The notes beneath the pieces were generated by a model. The model was not told the DNA's origin and did no database searches. It was given only the letters and a program-made list of their open reading frames with translations. From contig OZ025271.1 of NCBI GenBank assembly GCA_964019165.1, positions 6,717,570 through 6,781,569 on the forward strand: 64,000 nt of DNA, in the 5' to 3' direction. This DNA comes from Mastigias papua. Taxonomy: Eukaryota > Cnidaria > Scyphozoa > Rhizostomeae > Mastigiidae. The position numbers were made by a program, and so were the translations under genes. Positions 46,834-59,177 of this stretch are shown one piece after another; position 1 is the stretch's first letter, and every line of letters begins with the position of its first letter.

Positions 46834-47122
46834 TCTGGTCGTGAAATTTGTCATAACACGTTATACCTGCACTGTGTTGGTCGGTCAAGGGGTAATCGAT
46901 GGTGCTGAACACGATGCTGATGATAAAAATGTTATAAGTTGTCTCTGTGACCGGTCATGCAGGGGTCTATTGGTTTGCCTATTTGGCAGTGTACCTGCCT
47001 AAAGCAATAATATGACGAAAGGATTATTGCTGGAATGCAATTTATTGGTAGACCAAGCATCATGGCATATGTCCTGAGAATATGTGCAAAATTGGGAGCA
47101 AATTAGTTCTCTATATATGTGA
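46834..47122. other. Non-coding stretch
   Basis: No gene recognised. It leads into the tandem repeats upstream of the Rep relic. Confidence 0.4.
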
Positions 47123-47303
47123 GTAATGCCCTTGTGGTATATGTAGCAGTGGGGATATTCACATTATTCCTTGTGGAACAAACATAGCAGTTGGCTACAG
47201 ATAACAATGATAAAATCACAGACCTAGTATTCAAATTATTCCTCGTGTAGCAAAAGTAGCAGTTGGTTACAGAGAACGAAGAGAAAGTCACAGAGATAGT
47301 AGT
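47123..47303. repeat. 72-bp tandem repeat upstream of Rep relic (iteron-like position)
   Basis: Two copies with a 72-bp period begin at 47157 and 47229 (shared attattcct.gtg, tagcagttgg.tacaga, aatcacaga or similar). A shorter third copy precedes them at about 47123-47155. The array ends seven bases before the Rep ATG at 47310. It could be a promoter or an origin-type iteron array. Confidence 0.65.
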
Positions 47304-47721
47304 ATCTTAATGGCTCAACTAAATAACAATGATGTTAGAAAAGTGTATCTGCTAGCATATAGTCAAGCAGATACAGAAAGGTTCAATTGTGAGTCCTTCG
47401 CAAAAATTGTAACAACTGCTGTCCATGCTGTAACAACAGCCTCATCACTCAATGGGCATATTGCATGGAACATCATATGGATGCAGATGTCCATTTTCAT
47501 TTGTGTGTTCTTTTGAGCAAGCTTCAGAGATGGAGCAAAGTTAAGAAATATCTCCAGGAGCATGAAAATATCACTGGTAACTTCTCAGGTCGCTCTTGGT
47601 ATCATACAGCTTACCAGTATGTTACAAAGCAGGATACCCAGGTTCTGAGAAGCGAGAATCACCCAGCTGCAATTGCTATCCCTAAGACATCTTTGGCAAT
47701 ACGGAATGGTTTGTCACATAA

Positions 47722-48379
47722 AGCCTGGTATCCATATAGTCGTTGAGGGTTGTTGACGGTCTTTCCTAAAGCTTAAAGACTGTCAGCGACCCACAACGAC
47801 TATATGGAAACAACCCAATAGTCATTTTAATCACATTAACGACTGAGTCGTTGAGGGTCGCTGAGATAGAACTAACTTCTATCTCAGCGACCCGCAACGA
47901 CTGACAAAGCCTGTCATCGACCCAAAAAAAGCTCAATATCACCCGTGATGGCGGACAAGCAACATCATACCAAGTTAGGGAACTTTAACATGTGTGATTT
48001 TATGCCCGAGATTCACGTATTATTACCTATATAGTGAATTAAGCAAACATTGTTTTCAATCCTGCAGACGTAGCAAAGAATTTTTCAGTCTTTGTGTTCT
48101 TATCTTTCTCGTCTGAATGAATTTAATGTCACAAATGAATAGACCAGCAACAAAAAGTCCTTGCCTGTTTCTGTCATGTTTGACAATTTTCTTTGTGGTG
48201 CCAGTTGCTTGAAAGGCCTAGAGCGCGCTGCAACTCTGACATACTTTGAACGACCCACAACGACCCTCGACGACCCTCAACGACCCTCAAAGACTATATG
48301 GAAATGCACCTATGTCAGCGACCCACAATGACTGAAAAAGACTGTCAACGACCCTCAACGACTATATGGATACCAGGCT
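47722..48379. mobile_element. Non-autonomous DNA transposon with internal repeats, in Rep relic
   Basis: Ends AGCCTGGTATCCATATAGTC and its complement GACTATATGGATACCAGGCT, with TAA on both sides (47719-47721, 48380-48382). The first seven terminal bases match the element at 37303. Inside are many direct and inverted copies of a cgaccctcaacgacta-type unit, so it can form several nested hairpins. No transposase. It interrupts the Rep relic between endonuclease and linker. Confidence 0.8.
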
Positions 48380-48678
48380 TAAGAAAGGCTAAGCTGCACA
48401 GAAGAAATGGCTTAGTAACGTGGAGGTCTCCAGCATCATTGTCTTGCACAGCATTGACTCCAAGTTACATCTCTTTGCCCTGGCAAAAAAGAGAAAAACG
48501 AATGGTTACAGCAGGCTATATGAGTTTGTGTGGATTAGAGGTGAAAAAGTGTGGCCGAATTCATACGGTCTGTATGGTCAATTGAATTGGTACAGCAAAC
48601 GTTAGACAGGAGGTCAATGTCCTGCATTGATCTCCTCAAGAAGGCCTATAACAATACGTGTGTCTGTCAAGGTGAGTA

Positions 48679-51188
48679 CAGGGTTCATACAGTCTGGAAA
48701 GTCAGGGAGAAAAGTATCAAAATTAGGGTAGGTCAGGGAAAGTCAGGGAAAGTCAGGGAAAGTCAGGGAAAGTCATGGAACTTTTTCCTATAGAGCCAAA
48801 AGGTCAGGGAAAGTCAGGGGAGAATTTTGAACACATTCTGCGGCGAGTTTTCATAAGCTCTATCTCTGCTAGCATGTTATTGTAGGCCAACAAAATCTCG
48901 CTCAAAATCAGTGAACCAATGTCTAATTCGAGGTTGTTGATTTGAAGATTTATTTCTACATGTTCTATGGGCTACCTGTACTTTAAGAGTAAAGTACAGG
49001 TTTTAAATAGTTGATAAAATAGGTCGATGAAGTCGAAGCCTGTAAACAATGGCGGCTATGAATACGAGAGGCTGTCAAAGAGATTTCACATCAGTGAAGT
49101 CAGAAAGAAATGCATTGATCTCAAACGTTGCATGCAAGGCATTCTCTCCTCCTGTATAAGTGGTGGCATACCCCACTTGGGCTTGTAGCTTCACTCTTGC
49201 GCTGTGGTCTATGTTCTTAACTTTCAAAGCAGGCAAAAGCCTATTGTTAATAGTATTAATATAGCATTAGTTGTTTATTGGAAACTACTTGGCATATCTG
49301 TTTCTTATTCAATTTTTGATCATATGGTTTACAGCTATAAAGCTTGCTATACAAATTATAACTGAAATTAGTTAATGAAAAATCTGAAGACATTGCATAC
49401 TTTTCACTGTGAAGCAAGTTTTAGACAAAATACTTTGGTCTGCAAGTAAAACCTATTAAGAAAATCACGCTGATCGCAGCTGATTTATTCAATTCTGTAA
49501 GCTTGGCAATGTTACTTTGATATGAATTTGGAACAAGAAACCATCGCCTTTTTAAATAACAGTTTTGGTCATTTTCCAACCCCTTCCCCGTATACACTCC
49601 TTTTGTTTAGAACAACCAGGAAAATTGAAGTTCAAGCTGGCTGTTCTGAATTTTTCCTAAATTTTGAGACAGAATTGTTCTTAATTTGTTGTACCAGGTT
49701 TGTTATATCAATTACACCAGGTCAAATGCAAAATTTGATTGGCATGATTGCGTTTTCCGGCGTTTTATAGAGTTTGCTAATGGATTTTTTCTGGGAGCAA
49801 TCCCCCAGCCTCAATTTTCCTCTGCTGTGCTTATTTGTCAGCACAACTACTTGCCAGCTAGGCAGCTTCCACTACGGCTCTGCATTGTTGATTCTACACT
49901 CAATTGATTATGTTGTTTTTAGAAGCTAATTGTGATGACATCAAAGAGCCACCGGGTTCCCCAAAACCTTCTGGAAATCACCTTGGAAAGTCTTGCAAAA
50001 CTCATGGGATTTCATTGCAAAATTTTAGTGGCCACCTTGAAGAAATCAATGTCTTACTGCAGATTCTAAATATGATAAGCTGTTAGATGTGTGCAGAAGC
50101 GTTGCAACATGTTGTGGCATGAAATAAAGTTTGGGAAATAGGAAAAATGAGAAAGACACAGCAACATCCCAATATGGATGCTAGTATACAGAAATTTCTC
50201 GCTTGCACTCCAAATTTGAACAAAATTAGCTATTTGTTCTCTATATGAAACTTTCTTGGTGATGACTATGAAGATTTTACTGTCTATTGATGACCTACTG
50301 CTTTTCATACGATAGCATATATTTTGTTGACTAAGCTACTAGTAGCACACCACCTATCTTTTATGTTTATACCGTTGTTTTGTTTTGAGTTTTAAAAGCT
50401 AATTTTACATCAGATGCCTGGTATTATTTGACACTTGCAATTGTCCAATCTATATGCTTACGATAGTACTTTCTGGACATCTAGTATGTCCCTTTACATT
50501 CTTATTTCTGTAAATCATGGGATATCTGATTTGAGATGAACTTTACTTACCTTCATCTAACTATAGTAAATAGTAAGCATCATATGCAGTGGGACTAGAT
50601 GACTCAGTGTCCTTTCCCGTTGTACATGGTGCTAACAAAGCACATTGTGGTTATTTTACTTTCATTTTTATGAAATATGATAAAAGTGCGCTATCCTTTT
50701 CCCACGTTCTTGACACCCCTCTTCTGCAGATGAGAATAAAATGAGTTGTTACTTAATAGTATACAGAAAAAGAACTACTTGCAGGTTGGCCTTGGGCCCT
50801 CAGCATTTTGGCATGTTTTGGCAAGAACAAAAAGTTTGTTGTAATATCGCCATTATGTTGGTTTAGTTTGGGTTAACTGTGTCTTGTCCTGTTCTGAGTG
50901 ACCAGCGGTTTTACTTCATATCCCCACGGGAGCCAATTTATATCTAGTCGATGTCAAGTAGAATAAATCATAGTTGAGGTTCGAATCCAGCAAAATTTGT
51001 TTCTTGCTAACACTTCTTGTATGCTTGTAAGACTGTCGAAAGTATTGTTCTTGTTTGGTACTTTCTTTATAGGGTCAGGAAAAATATGGTCTTTCCGCTC
51101 CCTGAGTCAGGGAAAAAAGTATCATTTTCTTCCCTGAAAGTCAGGGAAAGTCAGGGAATTACTTTCTTGGAAACGCGTATGAACCCTG
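48679..51188. mobile_element. hAT-like non-autonomous element (2.5 kb) in Rep relic
   Basis: Inverted ends CAGGGTTCATAC and GTATGAACCCTG, flanked by gagta on both sides (48674-48678 and 51189-51193). Subterminal tandem copies of agtcagggaaa lie at both ends (48730-48775 and, fewer, 51135-51160). The end sequence and subterminal repeats resemble animal hAT elements. A 5-bp duplication is shorter than the usual 8 bp but known for a hAT subgroup. About 2.3 kb of internal sequence has no transposase. Excision of the element plus one gagta restores the Rep frame. Confidence 0.8.
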
Positions 51189-51295
51189 GAGTAGTTGCAG
51201 TGTGCCAAGCAGATTCTCTGTAACAATGGCATTCAGCAAAGCATATTTGCTGATGCCGTTATTACATTACTCGCCATGGGTCGCGGGAAGGGCCG

Positions 51296-51454
<159 letters not shown>

Positions 51455-51909
51455 ATGGGCCCAGCAAGCTATGGCAAAACATTCATTCTTGACCTGTTAT
51501 GAGTTATTTATAACACTTTCCTTTCACCTGCGACTTGTTCGTATGCGTGGTTAGGGGTTGAAGACAAATAAGTTATCTTTTTGCATGACTTTTGCTATAC
51601 TCCAGCTATCTTACCATGGAATGACATGATATTGTTGTTAGAAGGACATGTTGTCCATTTTGCTGCACCTAAAACCACCTATGCTAGGGATATTGAGTTT
51701 ACTAGTGACACCTCAGGTTTTGCCACGTCCAAATCTCCCATATTCTTCATCAAAGGCTCCAGTATTGATGAGAGAGAGACAGAAATGATGGATGTCAGAT
51801 GGAGAAAGTTTCGCTTTTTCCAACAGATTCCCATCTCTTCTCAAAATACAGTGACACCATGCGGCCCTTGTTTTGCATACCTTATACTGGACATGGTAGA
51901 ATGATAGGT

Positions 51910-53700
51910 AGCAATAGGTGTAGTAGCCCCCCCCACAGTCTTTATGGAATCTGTGCTATTAATCTGGGCTATATCCCGCAGTGTCTTGTTGTCATTTATG
52001 CTACAGTTTACACCAGGGGTGGATCCAGCACATTTTCTGACATTCTCAAAGGTTCACAATATAAACCACACCCAAAGACCACACCCAAACAATTATCATA
52101 GTTTTGGTAATTATGCCTGAATGATCAAGCACTATTGAAATTTCAAAAGCATTTTGCTTACAGACTCAAAATTAACCTCTACGTCAATGAAAATTATTGT
52201 TAGGAAATTTAGTTTTTGAAAAGGCATCACTGCCCTATCTACAGCTGGAACCCCACACTAAGGAATCACCCATGTTCCAGAATTCCAATTGATATCCCAG
52301 AGAATTGACATGACTACATTGCCAACAACTGTGCGAAGCAACTGCATTTCTACTTTGATGACATTCAAAACAAAGTCCCACGAGCCACTATGTCATTCTA
52401 TTAGAACAAGTGTCTCTGTATCAAAGCTGAACTATTATGAGCTTCTGCTGTGACAAGGTCCCCTGTATCAAAGATTAGCTGCTAGGCGTCTCTGGAATGT
52501 TGTCTCTAAATGAATACAATGATGAAACACTAATTGGTTTGTGTACATACCCCTACAGCGTATACAAACATAAGTGTGATCATGTAAGCAGAAGTTAGGA
52601 TGAATCTTTGTTATGTCTGTCCAGTGGGGACCTATAGTATTTCTAACACACAACCTATCCTGACCTTAACCCTCCGCTCTCCGACCCTTTGTCTTTACCC
52701 AATGTCAACTGACATCGGCCAGACTTGTATTCATCCAGCAATCTTGTAAACAATAATTGCATATTCGAATACAGACTGCCATGAATGATTATAAAACAGT
52801 CAAACAGGAAAAATATAGCCATACATTATCAGGGGGGGGGGGAGGGACAGTTTCTCCTTTAACCATATTTACTCAATGGACTGGGAGTAGAGAATCTGCT
52901 TGCATGCCTGTGACACAGTATGAGTATCCACTACTACCTGCGATCAAGCCATCCTGAGTGACAACACTTACCTAGAGAAAGCTGCATACTAGCACTATAT
53001 ACCATCTTATACCATCATAGTTTGTTCAACATCTCTCTTCGTCAACAGCTCCGTGAATTCTTCTGAAAATTCAATTTTTTCGAATAGATTGCTAGCAAAG
53101 AATAGTTTTCTCCCGCTCTGAGCTACTTCATCCAACAGATAATTCACATGCCAGTGTACACGGCAAATTCCAAATAGTCACGTATACCCACCCCCTGAAT
53201 CCTCTAGATTCTCAGTGAACCTTCTCCTCAGGACACGCAAGGAGTTAGTTTTAACATCGTCCAGGCCTACCTCATAAAACGAGTACCAAGAAAAGCCGTT
53301 GCTATGTATTTTGGACCTCATCTAACCAGCTCAGGTCTACCTTCTCAAGTGACCAAAAATCAGTACTGTTTCAATGCGCATGCAGTAAGAAAATTGCGCA
53401 GCACATTCTCAAGATGCGAAGGAACTTCTCAAATTGGCATGGACACTACACGTAAACATTTCCAACTGCCTAGATACCTTTCAGGATTATTGACACTTGT
53501 GAAGGCGATTTTATTACTTAATCACTATTGCTATGTTACCACTTCATAGAGGTATACCAAGTGTGCAGCAAATGTCAGTGGTTACGGGGGTCAGCAACCT
53601 TGAGAAATCAGACTTGATTTGAGTTGACAGGTTTGTAAGGTATGAAAATCTGGAGACTAGAAAATCTGACATTCTCAACTGAGAATGTTGAGGTCTCGAT
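51910..53700. other. Non-coding stretch
   Basis: No gene recognised. A hAT-like terminus, CAGGGGTGGATCCAG, occurs at about 52015 without a detectable partner. A G-run lies at 52831-52840. Confidence 0.4.
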
Positions 53701-53707
53701 CCGCCTC

Positions 53708-54147
53708 TGGTTTACACAGTTTACACCCACAGTTTACACTTGTAAAATGCTCTATATTTCTTCTTACAATATGTATTTAACATCTGTAAACTATGTAAAA
53801 GATGTACAAAGTTTGTGTACATCCAATGGAGCTCTTAAAAGCATGCAGAACACTTTGTAGTACCTGAAAAATCGACATTTTTTTCTACAGTTTACACTTC
53901 TGAAGATTAAAGACTCGGATTGTGTGACTTTTGATAGAAAAATTTTGTAAACCGTGGAATTTTCCTTCATTACTCCAAAACATGTATATAAATAAAATAA
54001 TAAAAGTTGCTGATGAAAAAAATAATAAAAGTTGCTGGCATATGTACAATGATTGTGTACATCTGGTACAGTAGTCAGTTTCCCCCTCATTTCAAGTGAA
54101 ACGGCCTTTGTCAGTAGATTTCAAGTGTAAACTGTGAGTGTAAACCG
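53708..54147. mobile_element. MITE with terminal inverted repeats
   Basis: The left end contains cacagtttacacttg preceded by tggtttacac; the right end carries the complement caagtgtaaactgtg followed by agtgtaaacc. 440 bp in total, with a second inverted pair around gtgtacat (near 53816 and 54052) and a tandem aataataaaagttgctg unit near 53997-54035. Family unknown. Confidence 0.65.
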
Positions 54148-54556
54148 TTGCTAATACCAGTTGTTTTTGTTGTGTATGAGTTCTATGGGAGCATGCACAA
54201 ATATGTGATTTAGTATGATCAGCAGAAAGTTGCGTGTCAACGATTTTGTTTGAAATACTCAGGGTTTCGGCATCTTCTCCAAATGCACTATGAATGTTCC
54301 CATTGGAAAGGAACCTAGAAAAGAATTTAAACTGTGGAGTATAATGTTTAGTATCAACAAGAATTCCTCGTATATACTAATTATGAGCATGACTAACCAT
54401 GGGGGTATCAAGCCCCCCTGCCCCTCAGAGCCCCTTTTCCTACCATTAGAGTCCCTAAGTATTATGTAGATGTTACAGCATTACCATTTGTGCACATCTC
54501 TGTCCTAAATAAGTTTGTACAGTTTTACATAAAAGTATGCAAGTGCACGTACATAG
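54148..54556. other. Non-coding stretch
   Basis: No gene recognised; it may contain the 3' flank of the Tc1 relic. Confidence 0.4.
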
Positions 54557-55560
54557 TTAATATTTCATTTGACACCCTCTATTTTTAGTAATTGTAATTA
54601 ATTGGTTATACATGCTACTATTTGTTTTATCTATGATACCTTTGTCATAAATACAAATTATGTGCACAATTCTATTCTTAAACACGATTAAATTTTCATT
54701 TACTATCCTATTATCTAAGGCATCTTGCCTGAGCTTTCTTTTAATGTTATGGCAGAAATTCTCTATAGGGTTTAAATCTTGAGACCTTGTCGGAATTTTG
54801 ACAACCTCTGCCTCAATGTTGTTTAGTGTGTCTTTTGCTTTCACACTGTTTTGCTCGGTTCATTATCTTGTACAAATAGCAATTTCTCCTTTCCATTTGC
54901 AGCAGCCTGATCAAGAAGTACGTGATGCAAACTGTTTTTGATAAATTCTGAAATGTATTTTCCGTTCATTGTCATATACTCCTCAACCAGTACTGCTCCA
55001 CCCCCAATAGAAATACCTACTACATAGTGACAAATATTTTCACCCCAGGAGATCTTTCCTCCCTTTTTCTGTTAGCTCCAAATCTTCCCCAGGCGTTCTC
55101 CACACCCTGGTGGCTGATGGCAATGCATCCTCATTCAGATTTCACTTGTGGACAAACGGCACTGCATACAAGTACAGCAGAACATCCTCTGTCCAGAAAG
55201 CTGGAGTCGTATTTTTTACAGCCTTAACTGCCTTAACCCGTTTTCTTTTGTCACTGGCTGTCAGTATGCCTTTTCTCCTTAGTTGAACTACTTATACCCA
55301 GACTGATCGAGAAGTCTAGACAACATCCTTGTGCTGACCTGATGGAGTCCACACTCCAGTGCAATAGAATCCTACCGTCAAGTTTGGATTTTGTTCTCTC
55401 ATACATTTAACTTTCTGAGAAAATGATCCTTCTCTCTTCTGTTCAGTATTGGACGTCTACCACTCTGTTGTTTAGGTAGTTTATGATCCATACCAAAAGA
55501 GATGCGCTCGACACTAGACTTAGAAATGTTACATAGAGTAGCAATCTGATGAAGCTACAA
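54557..55560 (-). pseudogene. Tc1-like transposase, decayed
   Basis: Read on the minus strand: a helix-turn-helix part (LHQIATLCNISKSSVERISFG near 55500, then SGRRPILNRRE), TASDKRKRVKAVKAV (near 55235), FWTEDV (second catalytic region, near 55195), SWGENICHYVVGI near 55030, LFVQDNEPSKTV (catalytic Asp, near 54875) and RSQDLNPIENFCHNIKRKL (DE region, near 54770). Only the last 95 codons remain open; upstream there are stops such as those near 55155, 55285 and 55375. The transposase would cut and paste a Tc1/mariner element at TA sites. Confidence 0.82.
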
Positions 55561-55932
55561 CCTAAAAGCCATTCACAAAGGACATCCGAGCGCAACGGAG
55601 GGAGGCGTCTGGTGAAATAGGACAAACTTGGACATAGGAGGAGGGGGTGTTTGCGCATTGCGGATATCCAGATGTTCAGAATATTACAACAAGACATGTT
55701 TACTACGGTTCTATTTTGGATTGATCCTATCATCAAGTACATGTTATTGCATCGGCGATTTATTGCTTTCTGGACACTCAAAATTCATGCCACGTGATGG
55801 CCAATGACTTTTGAAGCAGCCATTCACAGAGACTGACATCCTAGACTACGAGTGAAGTATAGCACAACTTGTTCCGTTCTTTGCACATTCTGTTTAGCTA
55901 GACATTGCCATATGACTAACAATTTATATTTT

Positions 55933-55934
<2 letters not shown>
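55561..55934. other. Non-coding stretch
   Basis: No gene recognised. An agccattcacaaag/agccattcacagag unit occurs twice (about 55567 and 55818). Confidence 0.4.

Positions 55935-56010
<76 letters not shown>
55935..56010. repeat. (TA)n array left of foldback copy C
   Basis: TA dinucleotides with one tatttata interruption. Confidence 0.9.
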
Positions 56011-56012
<2 letters not shown>

Positions 56013-56257
56013 AACTAAACCTAAGCCGCATCCACAACGTATATAAATTACATAAATAGAATAAACCACAAATATACTATCCTTTAGGTAAACGTTTCGA
56101 TCAGAATCTTCATCAGTACTCTTTCTTTAAATTTTTATATTAGGTAAACGTTTCGATCAGAATCTTCATCAGTACTAAACTTACAATGACATTGGGCCTG
56201 CTACTGATGAAGATTCTGATCGAAACGTTTACCTAAAGGATAGTATATTTGTGGTTT

Positions 56258-56262
<5 letters not shown>
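56011..56262. repeat. Foldback element copy C (most complete)
   Basis: Tail caaactaaacctaagccgc from 56011, left arm from agaataaaccac at about 56058 to 56119, then a repeated inner arm segment (56142-56176). A spacer follows, then the inverted right arm 56203-56262 ending gtggtttattct and running into (TA)n. The right arm carries CTGATGA (56204-56210) and GAAAC (56222-56226) around a gat..atc hairpin. Confidence 0.88.

Positions 56263-56331
<69 letters not shown>
56263..56331. repeat. (TA)n array right of foldback copy C
   Basis: TA array starting exactly at the arm tip; followed by degenerate caaatataaatatatat units to about 56455. Confidence 0.9.
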
Positions 56332-56334
<3 letters not shown>

Positions 56335-56463
56335 TTATTTATATATGTATATATGTAGTTATACATCTACAAATATAAATATATATATACAAATATAAAT
56401 ATATATATACAAATATAAATATATATATATATATATACAAATATACAAATATATGTATATAAT

Positions 56464-56576
56464 ACTGATGAATGATGAAGTACTGATGAAGATAATGTAT
56501 CGAAACGTTTACAACAGAAGAAAGTATATTTTTGAATTCTCTTTGTTTTATTTATATACTAAGTGCGGCTTTGACT
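56464..56576. repeat. Solitary CTGATGA...GAAAC motif with flank (copy D)
   Basis: CTGATGA at 56483-56489, hairpin gata-atg-tatc, GAAAC at 56502-56506. The flank (gtttacaacagaag...gaattctctttg) differs from copies A-C, and the tail gcggctttgac resembles theirs. It lies between two TA arrays. Confidence 0.7.
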
Positions 56577-56765
<189 letters not shown>

Positions 56766-57383
56766 AATGGTTAAATGGTGTATGGCATGAAATAGATGGA
56801 CGTCCAAGGAGGGATGGGGTTCGTTGGAAACGGACAATATTGGACAAAGGGGTTAGGGTGTCTAAAAATTCAATTTTTGAATTGACATCCTTTGTGAATA
56901 ACCCCTTATCCCCTTGTCGCAATAAGGTACTGTAAGCTCGTTTGTAATCTGTTATCTTACCATATTTCGCCATGACACCTCACTCGTTGAGAACCGTTAC
57001 AGTCGAATTTTGCTGCCAGGGGCAAGCAAGTATAAAAGCTCTTTAGAAGCCATAGTGACCTGCATGATTCTAAGGGTACCTCCTTGATGCTTTCCTTTGC
57101 GCACCACACTATCCAAACTCCCCTTGTTTTTGTGTGGTATAGAACGTACACTCTTGTAGTTTGGTAAACACGACTTACAGTTGAAGTACTATATACTAAC
57201 GTGCCTTTTGTCTGCACTTTAAGAAGACAAGGACCATAATACCTACCCCATGACGTTGGTATGACTTAATGGGGTAGACCTATGGGAAAACTATTCACAC
57301 CATCGCACTCAGCGCCCCCAAAAGTCCCATGATCCTACCTGATTGCAGCTCAGTATTGTCTATAGTGAAAATTTGATACCAGA

Positions 57384-57659
57384 CTATAGTCACCAAAAGT
57401 CCTTGGGACACCTACGGGAAAAGTAAAGAAACAAAATTCCTCTGAACTTCCTTAATTTTACACTTTACAGGGAACCCCCTCCCCCCAGGATCAATGTTGG
57501 CTGACGGAGGAGAGACTTGACTCTATTGCACATGTGAAATTTTTCCACTATCATATATACTCCTTCCAAAAGCCAACATTGTTTAAGGGGAGGAGAGGGA
57601 TGACAGATGAGTGGAGAGTAAAAGATTGCAAAGTGTCCCAGGACTTTTCTGGACTATTG
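57384..57659. mobile_element. Tc1/mariner-type MITE, copy 2
   Basis: 276 bp, closely similar to 46562-46833, with ends CTATAGTCACCAAAAGTCC and GGACTTTTCTGGACTATTG. TA follows the right end (57660-57661). Confidence 0.8.
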
Positions 57660-57661
57660 TA

Positions 57662-59143
57662 GAAGTTTACATCATTTTCGTCAATTTGATTCTTCTTTTT
57701 GTACCCAGTATAGTTAATATCTTACTCTCCCTCATTATATTCACTACCGATGATGACTCTTGTTTGAGTTGAAATGTTTAATCTTTGGAAGCCACTAGAT
57801 TAACTCACTGTATATGTCTTAACTTGAATACATGGAAATATGCTGTTAATGTAAACATCAAGGCGAAGAAATGTCTATGTTCCTTGTTGTGATCTTGGAC
57901 ATAGGCGGACTGAAACATGTCTGCAAGTATATCTTCCTTGATCAAGACAGCTTTTACATCTTGACCGAATCAAATTAATAATACTTTAATATTGTTTTGT
58001 CCATATATGCCAATTCACTCGTCTGCAGCCTAGCTGTACCTGACAGAATACTGCGCATAGTAGGAAGCAAACATAGACCACCTTGGGAGCTATTGGGGCC
58101 ATATCTGGCTCATTTGTTATTTGGAATGATATAGATCATACTCATTAGTTTCACTGTAAAATGTGCTCACTAATAACATGTAACTTCTCTGAAATTTTGA
58201 CATGAACTATCCACACTTTTGTCTCTTGCTTTGGTTACTGTTCTTATTCATTAATGCTGGCACACAGACAAATACTTAAAGTGTTTCGGCGTCCATGTTT
58301 CTTTCAACAAGTCCAGCATGCAGCTGATCTCCCGCTGTCATCTTTGTATACAATTATCTACAGTCATTAACATGCAGCAACCAAATTTCTATCAACGAAA
58401 AGTCTTCCAAGAAGAGCCTATGGACAAACATCTATGGAAAAAATCTACAGTGTCAACCTAGCATAAGATTCCTTTCTCAATTTTGACCATTTGCTCTGTT
58501 CAGACAGTCATTAAGATAGTCAGAGCATTTTCATGAAATTGTAGATGTACATGTTCTGAATCTGTCTTTAACGTTTGAGAGTGTGGTGAGCTGAGTGTTG
58601 GCAGCTAATCCTCCTCGAGCAGCCTGGATTGGGAGTTTTGAAATCATTTAACCATATATTTCATTTGTCAAGCGTAACTACATACTATGTACGATTGTAT
58701 TAAGAGTGTGTGCTCATTCTCTAATTGAATATAACTGTTTTTCAAATGATGTAATACACTTATTGCAGCTCTTTAATCATCAATGGATAGCGTATGCCGT
58801 CTGCAGTTAAGAATATCACTATAAGGACTTCCTCCAATCATTCATTGTGTAGCTGTGAGCCTAAAGTACTCGTAAAAGTTTTGAGAAAACACTCTTCCCA
58901 AGGCAGCCAGATCACATATTAGCAAATAATAGCAGATAACAAATGAAACCAACGAGAGACACGTGACATACCCAACGATAGTCACAATCAACCAGCCGTA
59001 TTCATAGGTATTTGTGTAGAAGAAAAAATTTCTTTCACCCCAAATCTCGGCCCAGTCCTCTGATGCGCGGTCCGTGAAAGTGGCGTATTTCCCAATTAGC
59101 CGTTTATTCTGTTTTCCATTGTTCTGGTTTACATTAGCAATAG
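57662..59143. other. Non-coding; possible intron upstream of NACHT exon
   Basis: No gene recognised. A diverged CTGATGA...GAAAC-like hairpin lies at 57747-57778. An in-frame TAG at 59141-59143 limits the NACHT frame on its 5' side. Confidence 0.45.
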
Positions 59144-59177
59144 GAAAATTATATTGTCATACTTTTTGTCATTCAAG

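Noticed and set aside
49522..50086. Genes inside the hAT-like element
   Set aside because: Short overlapping frames with no resemblance to a transposase or known protein.
52015..52030. hAT-like terminus CAGGGGTGGATCCAG (and the similar one at about 13900-13918)
   Set aside because: No partner inverted end or target duplication found for either; not called as elements.
56204..56226. Foldback-arm motif CTGATGA...GAAAC as a bona fide hammerhead ribozyme
   Set aside because: An extra A separates CTGATGA from the first stem II pair, and I could not draw convincing stems I and III with a UH cleavage site. Kept only as hammerhead-like.
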